Below are positions 6,968-12,249 of a DNA stretch of 12,249 bases, one piece after another. Origin of the DNA: Mycobacterium sp. (GTDB lineage: Bacteria > Actinomycetota > Actinomycetes > Mycobacteriales > Mycobacteriaceae); NCBI GenBank assembly GCA_025965815.1, contig JAOPWF010000744.1, positions 1-12,249 on the forward strand. The letters run 5' to 3'. How positions within the stretch are numbered: position 1 is the stretch's first letter; each line of letters starts with the position of its first letter. The notes below the pieces were generated by a model. The model had not been told where the DNA came from and searched no databases. It was given only the letters and a program-made list of their open reading frames with translations. The position numbers were made by a program, and so were the translations under genes.

Positions 6968-8236
6968 TCAGCGTCCACCCGGAAGGGGTACCTCGACGGA
7001 ATTCTGCAAGGTATCGGTGAATGCCTTCTGATTTTTGCTCTGGACGAAGGTGGCCACCGCATCGTAGATCGCCTGTTGAAAGCCCGACGGCATCAGTTCG
7101 CCGTGCGTGATCGACAGCAGCACCTTGTCGTGAAACAGCGAGTCGGAGGCCTGACGCTGGTAGGCCGGCAGTGCGGCGACGTCGACGTCGTTTCGCACCG
7201 GTACCGACCCCTTGACCTTGTTGAACTCCAGCGACGTCTTGGGATCTGCCACGGTCTCGAGGAACTTGACGGCATTCACCCCGTCCTTGGCCTGCGCCGA
7301 CGCGACGAAGGTGTCGACGATCGCCAGATACGAGCCCGCGGTCCCGGGATACGCGACATAACCGAAGTCCCTGCCCTCGGTGGCGTGGTTCGCCACCAGC
7401 TCGCCGTACACCGAATCGTTCATCGACAGGAATGCGCAATCCCCTCCTGCCAACTTCTTCGTTGCCTGATCCCACGTCAGACCGCCGGCAGCGGGATCGG
7501 CTCGCGACACGATATCTCCGAACCGCGTCAGAGCCTGCTTGAGCTGGGCCCCCGTCCAGTCGAACGAGTCGTCCCGGATCTTGGCGTATCCGTCGCTGCC
7601 GACCACGCCGAGCAGAGTGTTCTCGAAAAGCTCAGTGGCAGTGAAGCGGTCCTTGCCGCCAAGGCATAACGCCGTCCGTCCGCTTCCGGCCACTTTGGCG
7701 AGGTCACTGGCAAAAGCCTCCGGCGTGTAGCCGGGGCCGGGAGCCGCAACGCCGGCGTCGCGTAGTACGCGCTGGTTGAACCAGAGCACGTTTCCGCGGT
7801 GCGATCCCGTCGGCACCCCCCACTGCTTGTCCTGATAGGTGGCGGCCTCTAGCAGTGTCGGCTGCAGCGTGCGTTTCAGGCCCTTGTTTTCATAGACGGC
7901 CGACACGTCGGCGATGCGGCCGGCGTCCACCCATGCGCGCAGCGAACTTCCGAGAAATGTCTGCCAGACGTCAGGTGGATCGCCGGCCCGCAGGCGCGCG
8001 GCGAGCGCGACCTGGACGTTGCTCCCGCCGCCACCGGCGATGGCGCCGTCGATCACATTCACCTTCGGGTTTTCCGCCCTGAACGCGTTCAGAAGCACTT
8101 CGAACGCCGGGTGTTCCGACGGCGACACCCACCACGACACGACTTCGAGTCGGTCAGTCTGCTCGGAGAAGTTGGCGTGTTGGCCGCCGCCACATGCCGC
8201 CAGGAGGACTGCCAGGACGATCCAGTAGCGCTTCAT
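6968..8236 (-). CDS. Extracellular sugar-binding lipoprotein (ABC-type solute-binding protein, family 1)
   Basis: A 422-aa exported lipoprotein. The short signal MKRYWIVLAVLLAAC ends in the lipobox LAAC, with Cys15 as the lipidated residue. The mature part shows the family-1 sugar-binding features: VVSWWVSPSE (32-41), AFRAENPKVNV (51-61), GDPPDVWQ (85-92), an interdomain NVLWFNQRVLRDAGV segment and GGDCAFLSMNDS. These proteins capture sugars or sugar derivatives outside the membrane for import. ATG 8236 overlaps the symporter TGA by 4 nt and has its own GGAGAA (8247-8242) five nucleotides before. The frame stays open upstream to 8752, but that extension is the shadow of the symporter gene and would bury the signal peptide. 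No ABC permease or ATPase is in the window, so the delivery partner may be the symporter or a distant ABC system. Confidence 0.92.
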   Translation of the reverse strand: MKRYWIVLAVLLAACGGGQHANFSEQTDRLEVVSWWVSPSEHPAFEVLLNAFRAENPKVNVIDGAIAGGGGSNVQVALAARLRAGDPPDVWQTFLGSSLRAWVDAGRIADVSAVYENKGLKRTLQPTLLEAATYQDKQWGVPTGSHRGNVLWFNQRVLRDAGVAAPGPGYTPEAFASDLAKVAGSGRTALCLGGKDRFTATELFENTLLGVVGSDGYAKIRDDSFDWTGAQLKQALTRFGDIVSRADPAAGGLTWDQATKKLAGGDCAFLSMNDSVYGELVANHATEGRDFGYVAYPGTAGSYLAIVDTFVASAQAKDGVNAVKFLETVADPKTSLEFNKVKGSVPVRNDVDVAALPAYQRQASDSLFHDKVLLSITHGELMPSGFQQAIYDAVATFVQSKNQKAFTDTLQNSVEVPLPGGR

Positions 8237-9573
8237 GCGCGTTCTCCAACCATGTTCGATGGCGCCGTGTTCGATGCCGCTTTCAGATCGAAGACTGCGT
8301 AGCTGGTGACAACGGCGAAGCAGACGGCAGGAACGATGAATGAGATCGCGGGACTGGTGGCGTCGAGAAGGGCGCCCTGGATCAGGGGCATGATCGCGCC
8401 GCCGACGATGGCCATCACCAGCCCGGCGGCGCCGAATTTCGTTGCGGGGCCCAATCCTTGGAGCGCGACACCGTAAATCGTCGGGAACATCAGCGACAGA
8501 CAGAAGGACAGCGCGACGACGGCGACAACGCCTGCCATGTTCGGTGAGAACATGGCGAAGATGCACAGCACGACCGCGAGTGCGCCGAGAATACTGAGCA
8601 CCTTCGTCGCACGGACCTTCCCTATCACCCAGGTCATGACGAACCGGGAGATCAGGAACACGATCAGGCTGATCTGCAGCAGGAAGCCGCCCAACTGCAG
8701 CGATCCGTTCAGCGCCTGTTGCGAGTACTGAATGAGGTATGTCCACGTACACACCTGGGCCGCGACATTGAAGAACTGAGCTATCACTCCGTAGACGTAG
8801 CGCTTGTTCGACAGCAGAATCCGCAGCGGTGATTTCCCGTCGAGATCACCCGACTCGTACTCTTCGACGATCGGCGGCGACTTCTTGATCGCGATCACCA
8901 GCCCGATGGCGATCAACACGAATCCGAGGCCGAGATACGGGCCCATCACCGCACCCAACTCGCCGGCGCGAATCGCCTGCACCTCGGCGGGAGACAGGTT
9001 GGCCAGGTTCACCGGCTCGTCCAGCTTGGGCAGGATGAGGGTGGCGGCCAGCAGCACACCGATGTTGGTGCCGACGGGGTTGAAGGCCTGTGCGAAGTTG
9101 AGTCTTCGGGTCGCGGTTTCTTCCGGACCCAGCGACAGGACATACGGGTTGGCGGACGTCTCGAGGATTGAGCAGCCGGCGGCGATCGCGAACAATGCCA
9201 CCAGGAACGCCTCGTAGGTCATGATCTTGCTCGCCGGATAGAACGCAAGCGCGCCCGCCGCGGCAAGCAGGACGCCGGTGAGAAGGCCTGCCTTGTAGCC
9301 GAACTTCTGATTGATGAGCGCGGCGGGAATCGCCAGCAGGAAGTACGCACCGAAGTACGCCAGCTGGACCAGCGAGGCCTGGAACGTATTCATGTCGAAG
9401 ATTCGCTTGAACCCGGCCACCATCGGAGTGGTCAGGTCGGCGGCGATACCCCACGCGGTGAAGCAACAGATGAGGACGGCGAACAGCACCCACATCTTCG
9501 GATAAACCAGACTTGAGTTCGCCGTGTCGGCCGGCGCTTCGGAGGGTTGATCGGCTTGCTCGGTGGCGGTCAT
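8233..9573 (-). CDS. FucP-type sugar:H+ symporter (MFS)
   Basis: A 446-aa, 12-segment major facilitator transporter of the L-fucose:H+ symporter family. Hallmarks are FTAWGIAADLTTPM (residues 38-51, with Asp46), the LETSANPYVLSLGPEETATR signature (137-156, with Glu138) and RLNFAQAFNPVGTNIG (157-172). Two acidic membrane residues of this kind couple sugar and proton transport in E. coli FucP. The second half also shows family features (TWTYLIQYSQ, SLMFPTIYGVALQGLG). The start is ATG 9573, with GAGAGGG at 9587-9581 seven nucleotides before. The substrate cannot be read from sequence; the family covers fucose, glucose, galactose and related sugars. It is the first gene of a minus-strand operon, with a CRP-type operator upstream. 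A hydrophilic N-terminal tail of about 24 residues precedes the first helix. Confidence 0.93.
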   Translation of the reverse strand: MTATEQADQPSEAPADTANSSLVYPKMWVLFAVLICCFTAWGIAADLTTPMVAGFKRIFDMNTFQASLVQLAYFGAYFLLAIPAALINQKFGYKAGLLTGVLLAAAGALAFYPASKIMTYEAFLVALFAIAAGCSILETSANPYVLSLGPEETATRRLNFAQAFNPVGTNIGVLLAATLILPKLDEPVNLANLSPAEVQAIRAGELGAVMGPYLGLGFVLIAIGLVIAIKKSPPIVEEYESGDLDGKSPLRILLSNKRYVYGVIAQFFNVAAQVCTWTYLIQYSQQALNGSLQLGGFLLQISLIVFLISRFVMTWVIGKVRATKVLSILGALAVVLCIFAMFSPNMAGVVAVVALSFCLSLMFPTIYGVALQGLGPATKFGAAGLVMAIVGGAIMPLIQGALLDATSPAISFIVPAVCFAVVTSYAVFDLKAASNTAPSNMVGERA

Positions 9574-9648
9574 TCGGCGCCCCTCTCTTCGTTGAGAATG
9601 GCGCGCTGGTTGCTCAGCGCTGTCGCTACCTCACCCACCCTTTTGAGC

Positions 9649-9666
9649 GTGTGATCCGGGTCACAC
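9649..9666. promoter_or_regulatory. CRP/GlxR-type operator upstream of the symporter operon
   Basis: GTGTGATCCGGGTCACAC contains a perfect TGTGA-N6-TCACA core (9650-9665), the binding consensus of cAMP receptor proteins including mycobacterial Crp and corynebacterial GlxR. Eight of the nine symmetric pairs match. It lies 76 nt upstream of the symporter ATG. The overlapping hexamer TAGTGT on the minus strand (9667-9662) could be a -10, in which case binding would repress; if the promoter lies closer to the gene, binding would activate. The direction of control cannot be decided from sequence. Confidence 0.75.
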
Positions 9667-9736
9667 TACTACTTCGTCCGGTCGATGTAATGGTTTGTTG
9701 GAACGGAAGGCGTCTCAGATCGGCAACGAAACGAAG

Positions 9737-9790
9737 CCCCGACCGATACTCCTGGCGAGGGCGTGTGAACTGCAACAACGCCAGTCGGGG
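9737..9790. other. Bulged inverted repeat, possible structured element
   Basis: CCCCGA (9737-9742) pairs with TCGGGG (9785-9790), and CTGGCG (9752-9757) with CGCCAG (9779-9784). This gives two coaxial 6-bp stems with a nine-base one-sided bulge and a 21-base loop. There is no U-tract in either direction, so it is not a standard terminator. It may be part of a degenerate RNA gene together with the adjacent T-arm-like sequence. Confidence 0.35.
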
Positions 9791-9812
9791 TTCCCGGATT
9801 CGAACCCATGCC
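9785..9812 (-). other. tRNA T-arm-like remnant, candidate attachment site
   Basis: On the minus strand, GGGTTCGAATCC (9807-9796) is a canonical tRNA T-loop with its flanking G-C pairs, followed by a CCCCGA-like acceptor end. The full cloverleaf is absent: the outer T-stem pairs fail (ATGGG against CCGGG), no matching 5' acceptor strand lies 70-90 nt upstream, and no CCA follows. A 3' tRNA fragment is what integration of a mobile element into a tRNA gene can leave. It sits at the junction with lower-GC genes of unknown function. Confidence 0.3.
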
Positions 9813-9964
9813 CTCTTCGTCCCCAACGATCCTTTATCAGCGTTTGCTGAGCCAAGCTGTGTTCCACACGTCGGCCGTCGCCCTGTTGGGACGACAACCG
9901 TTTGTGACGCGATTTAGAAGGATCCCCACTAGTGCTCGAGCGATTGATTGCGATTACGTGGCAA

Positions 9965-9989
9965 CTGTCCGCGGGCTGGCCGCGGACAG
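9965..9989 (+). repeat. Perfect 10-bp hairpin directly upstream of the 89-aa gene
   Basis: CTGTCCGCGG (9965-9974) and CCGCGGACAG (9980-9989) are perfect reverse complements around the five-base loop GCTGG. The hairpin ends one base before the ribosome-binding site of the gene at 10004. It lacks a U-tract, so it is more likely an operator or a translational control structure than a terminator. Confidence 0.7.
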
Positions 9990-10003
9990 CAAGGGGGATT
10001 GCG

Positions 10004-10273
10004 ATGATCTCAGAGATCCGCGACCAATTTCAGCGCAAAGAGTTTCACCTGAACACGACGAGAACCCGACTGGAAAACATGAGCCGTCTTGTCGCCGAGC
10101 TTGAAGCCCAGATCGCCGCCCAACGCGAGTACATCGCCTACGACGAAGAGTGGCACTTTCGCCACATGATGGCCGACGTCGCCCGCGGGACCACGGTAGA
10201 AGAGCACATCCCGCGGTTGACGTGGCCCCAGTTTTTGGAGAAGTGCAACGCCGGGTGGCGGCCGAAACGATGA
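10004..10273 (+). CDS. Small coiled-coil-like protein of unknown function
   Basis: An 89-aa soluble, charged protein that I do not recognise. Residues 1-45 are rich in Glu, Arg, Leu and Gln with heptad-like spacing (RTRLENMSRLVAELEAQIAAQ), suggesting a coiled coil. The second half contains YDEEWHFRHMMADVARGTT and a Trp-containing tail (LTWPQFLEKCNAGWRPKR). No membrane segment, signal or metal-binding motif is visible. I start it at ATG 10004 because AAGGGGGA (9991-9998) sits five nucleotides before; the GTG at 9932 would run through the hairpin. It is followed after 20 nt by the large membrane protein on the same strand, so the two probably form an operon. It could be a regulator or a partner of that protein. 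Confidence 0.72.
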   Translation: MISEIRDQFQRKEFHLNTTRTRLENMSRLVAELEAQIAAQREYIAYDEEWHFRHMMADVARGTTVEEHIPRLTWPQFLEKCNAGWRPKR

Positions 10274-10293
10274 TCGTGATGCTCAAAGATTAG

Positions 10294-11949
10294 GTGAGTG
10301 GACGCCTCCCCCGGTACATCATCGGCTGCACAGGTCGCGATGTGGTTCACTCTAGAAAATGGTGCGGCCGGGGTAAGGGGCTGTCCTTGCAGCAGGCCAT
10401 TGGGTCAACGCATCGTCGATCGCAGGTGTGTGAGCTCCTGGAGGTCTACCAAGGGGTCCTGGACACCGTCGACGACCTACCACGGGTGCCCATGGTTCTT
10501 CGGAGACATGGCGGCCATCTGCATTATCTTCCCCGTCCCCGATGGCTGCTGCGCTACTTCGTGGTCCGGCATATCGATCGGACGCTAGCGAGTTTGAGCC
10601 GCCGCTACAGCGCGCGAGCTGCGTTGGGTCGGGCGCCCGAAGACGAGCAGAACAACCGTGAGGCCGTGCGGGATTTCCAGCAATCGTTGCCGCCGACCAT
10701 TCGAAACACCTACGTCCTGCTGCTGGTCCTGGCGAGCGTCGTCATCCTTTACCGCCCCATCATCAACGCAGTCGTGCCCGTGGCCATCAACTTGACGCAG
10801 GCAACGACGCGAGGCTCGGAGTTGCGCCAGCAGGTGTTGGACACTGTTGAAAAGTTAGGGGCGGCGTTAACCGCGAACTTCACCTCAGTAAGTCAGGCAC
10901 TGAACGCCTTGTTGAGCGGAGGGGTTCTGCACCTCAGCATTGTGCTGCTCGGCGTGGGATTTGCCCTGTATGTCGTGCTGCGGCCGGTCGTACCCGCTTT
11001 TCGTCTCAAGCGCATGCTGTTCAACCTGGCTCCGGAGCCCGAGGGGCGGCACCGCTCGGCTGTTGCCCGGTGGAGTGTCTCGCAGGCAACAGGTCTTTAC
11101 GAGCGTGAACACCGAGTGTTTGCAGAACTCGGGGGAAGGCCGCCGACGGAGTTTCCATTCGATCTCGTCGTGACCGCATTGGCCATGGCGTTGCCGCTCG
11201 CCTTCAGCGGCCTGATCTTCCGAGCGGCTGTCATGACTCCGCTCTTTGGCGACCGGGTCGCCTTGAGCACATTGGGAACGTTATTCCTGATGCCGGTCTT
11301 GGTGCGACTTGGCTGGCTGTATCGCAGCTGGCAGCGTCGGCAGCTGAGGAGTTCCGGACCGCACATGCCATACGAGGTGCGAATTCGTGGCGGCAGGGCG
11401 GTAGCAGTGGTCGAAAACCTCGTCGGAGTGCAGATGCTCGTCCTCGCGATGTTCCTCGCCTTGATCCTCGGAGCCGGCTTCGGCAGTGCGGACCCGCAGT
11501 CCCCATCGGTCGCGCTGTCTGCAGATCTATGGTTCTGGTGTGTGGCGATCCTGGTGGTGTCGTTACTACTTGGCCTTCCACGTTGGTATCGAATCAATCG
11601 CGAATTGCGGGATCTCGACATCACGTACGACGCGTCCACGTCCAGATTCCAGCCACTGTGGTCGCTTCTCATGATGACGGCGGGCTGGCTTGTTGTGCTC
11701 CCCCCGTTCATCGCCGTCTTTCAAACCTGCAGGCGTATTCAGAGGGCACAGACCAGAACTGGCCGGCCGGCAACTTTGCGGTTCGCCTGGGTCCTTGCAT
11801 CTGGGCTGTTGCTTCCCGTGATGTTTTCATACCTGCAGCACGAGTTGAACAAGATCTGGCCAATGGAGGGTGAGCCACTTGATCCTTGGGGCACCGACAC
11901 GGCTGGCGAAGCGAAGTCGTCCACTGGGACATTGCCATGGCTTGAGTGA
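10294..11949 (+). CDS. Multi-pass membrane protein with DUF4234-like C-terminus, unknown function
   Basis: A 551-aa protein. The N-terminal roughly 135 residues are soluble and basic. About eight hydrophobic segments follow, near 139-165, 208-236, 288-313, 324-346, 370-397, 410-429, 453-477 and 494-515. A loop between the first two segments (about 170-205) is amphipathic and probably outside. The end resembles actinobacterial DUF4234 domains: WYRINRELRDLD, then GWLVVLPPFIAVFQTCRRIQRAQ, and a final ELNKIW (about 427-522). DUF4234 has no known activity. The start is uncertain: GTG 10294 gives the longest frame but has a weak ribosome-binding site. TTG 10387, with AAGGGG at 10375-10380, is a good alternative, and residues before about 45 look unlike coding sequence. 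Sampled blocks inside the gene (10741-10800, 10801-10860) are each 35/60 G+C, against 45/60 at 2701-2760, suggesting different ancestry. Confidence 0.75.
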   Translation: MSGRLPRYIIGCTGRDVVHSRKWCGRGKGLSLQQAIGSTHRRSQVCELLEVYQGVLDTVDDLPRVPMVLRRHGGHLHYLPRPRWLLRYFVVRHIDRTLASLSRRYSARAALGRAPEDEQNNREAVRDFQQSLPPTIRNTYVLLLVLASVVILYRPIINAVVPVAINLTQATTRGSELRQQVLDTVEKLGAALTANFTSVSQALNALLSGGVLHLSIVLLGVGFALYVVLRPVVPAFRLKRMLFNLAPEPEGRHRSAVARWSVSQATGLYEREHRVFAELGGRPPTEFPFDLVVTALAMALPLAFSGLIFRAAVMTPLFGDRVALSTLGTLFLMPVLVRLGWLYRSWQRRQLRSSGPHMPYEVRIRGGRAVAVVENLVGVQMLVLAMFLALILGAGFGSADPQSPSVALSADLWFWCVAILVVSLLLGLPRWYRINRELRDLDITYDASTSRFQPLWSLLMMTAGWLVVLPPFIAVFQTCRRIQRAQTRTGRPATLRFAWVLASGLLLPVMFSYLQHELNKIWPMEGEPLDPWGTDTAGEAKSSTGTLPWLE

Positions 11950-12114
11950 CGTCCCCCTCTGCCCGACCTCCCACCCCCGCGGGAAAATGTACCCGGTACG
12001 CACTTGGGATGCAGCACCTCCAGTCCAGTGACCTCGTCGGTTTTCCGGTCGACAATGACCATCTCTGCGCGCTCGGCACCAAGGAGCGGCATGCTACTTA
12101 GAGCCGTATTTCTT

Positions 12115-12128
12115 GGATTGCTCAATCC
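12115..12128. promoter_or_regulatory. 14-bp inverted repeat upstream of the amino acid permease
   Basis: GGATTG-CT-CAATCC is a perfect 6-bp inverted repeat with a two-base centre, 38 nt before the permease ATG. Its size and position suit a dimeric regulator operator. No clear promoter hexamers accompany it. Confidence 0.35.
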
Positions 12129-12166
12129 GGGCGTTACGCGGCTGTGACGGGAATGGAGACGGACCG

Positions 12167-12249
12167 ATGAACCTCACGCGCACAAAGACGATCGAGCAGT
12201 CCATCGCGGACACCGAGGAGTCCGAGCATCAGCTACGCAAAGAGCTGGG
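12167..12249 (+). CDS. APC-family amino acid permease, N-terminus only (partial)
   Basis: Only 27 codons are present before the right edge: MNLTRTKTIEQS followed by IADTEESEHQLRKEL. This matches the conserved cytoplasmic N-terminal tail of actinobacterial cationic/neutral amino acid permeases of the APC superfamily, which normally continues with SALDLTVFGVGVIIGTGIF. The ATG at 12167 has a GGAGACGGA purine-rich site (12155-12163) a few nucleotides upstream. The membrane segments and substrate-defining residues lie outside the window, so substrate specificity is unknown. It marks a return to recognisable core-type metabolism after the two unknown genes. Confidence 0.72.
   Translation, partial: MNLTRTKTIEQSIADTEESEHQLRKEL

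Larger units (their letters stand above)
9574..10003. other. 430-bp intergenic region between the symporter and the 89-aa gene
   Basis: This gene-free stretch separates divergent transcription units. From left to right it holds the symporter ribosome-binding site, a CRP/GlxR-like palindrome, a bulged stem-loop, a tRNA T-arm-like remnant read on the minus strand, two adjacent short palindromes (9927-9941) and a perfect hairpin before the next ribosome-binding site. The open frames through it have no family resemblance and are not credible genes. Confidence 0.75.

Noticed and set aside
8237..8752. Upstream extension of the sugar-binding protein frame
   Set aside because: The extension lies wholly inside the FucP-type gene, has Arg/His-rich shadow composition, and would remove the lipobox signal peptide from the N-terminus.
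9740..9900. Complete tRNA gene on the minus strand
   Set aside because: Only the T-loop fits. The T-stem mispairs, there is no acceptor partner at the expected distance, and no anticodon arm can be drawn.
9920..9940. BamHI, SpeI and XhoI recognition sites crowded in 21 bases, resembling a cloning polylinker
   Set aside because: The surrounding sequence is not a known vector backbone that I recognise, and it runs on without a break into a gene with a good ribosome-binding site. A natural coincidence of the palindromes CACTAGTG and GCTCGAGC is more likely than vector contamination.
11976..11999. CCCGCGGG and GTACCCGGTAC palindromes after the large membrane gene, considered as a terminator
   Set aside because: The stems are short and no U-tract follows, so termination cannot be supported.
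11739..12125. Minus-strand open frame beginning with TTG (or ATG at 12092), with a plausible-looking first 40 residues
   Set aside because: It overlaps the 3' end of the large membrane-protein gene over most of its length, has no ribosome-binding site, and turns into low-complexity Gly/Ser/Arg sequence. A decayed gene fragment in 11985-12092 cannot be excluded.

Overview
The window is high-GC DNA from an actinobacterium, most likely a Mycolicibacterium or other Mycobacterium. The reasons are the codon and base composition, an F420-dependent LLM-class enzyme of the FGD type, and a left end whose gene order (GatB/YqeY protein diverging from a proline-rich membrane protein, a 217-aa DUF4129 protein, a DUF4350 protein and a MoxR ATPase) matches, from memory, M. 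tuberculosis Rv3688c-Rv3692 (moxR2). No organism can be named from the sequence alone.

Left part (1-3849): a tightly packed minus-strand operon encodes a proline/tyrosine-repeat multi-pass membrane protein, a DUF4129 single-pass protein, a DUF4350 protein and the N-terminal third of MoxR2. The junctions are one +1-nt spacing and two GTGA stop/start overlaps. This is a MoxR-type AAA+ cluster, a chaperone-like system acting at or near the membrane. A GatB/YqeY protein is transcribed divergently, apparently from a leaderless promoter. Middle (3877-6917): an F420-dependent FGD-like oxidoreductase; then a HemK2/MTQ2-type methyltransferase overlapping a CDGSH-type 2Fe-2S protein by 4 nt; then, convergent and overlapping by 18 nt, a heme-oxygenase-like iron-containing redox enzyme.

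Transport operon (9573 down to 5904, minus strand): a FucP-type sugar:H+ symporter and a sugar-binding lipoprotein overlap by 4 nt, and the iron-containing redox enzyme follows 50 nt later. A textbook CRP/GlxR-type palindrome (TGTGA-N6-TCACA) lies 76 nt upstream of the symporter start, suggesting cAMP-linked control. An extracytoplasmic binding protein coupled to an MFS symporter, with no ABC permease or ATPase in view, is unusual.

Right part (9574-12166): a 430-bp gene-free stretch holds the CRP site, a bulged stem-loop, a tRNA T-arm-like remnant on the minus strand, and a perfect 10-bp hairpin. It leads into a two-gene unit of unknown function: an 89-aa coiled-coil-like protein and a 551-aa, about 8-TM protein with a DUF4234-like C-terminus. 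Sampled blocks of this unit look lower in GC than the left part, consistent with an acquired segment. The window ends in the first 27 codons of an APC-family amino acid permease. No CRISPR, rRNA, complete tRNA, insertion sequence or integrase was seen.
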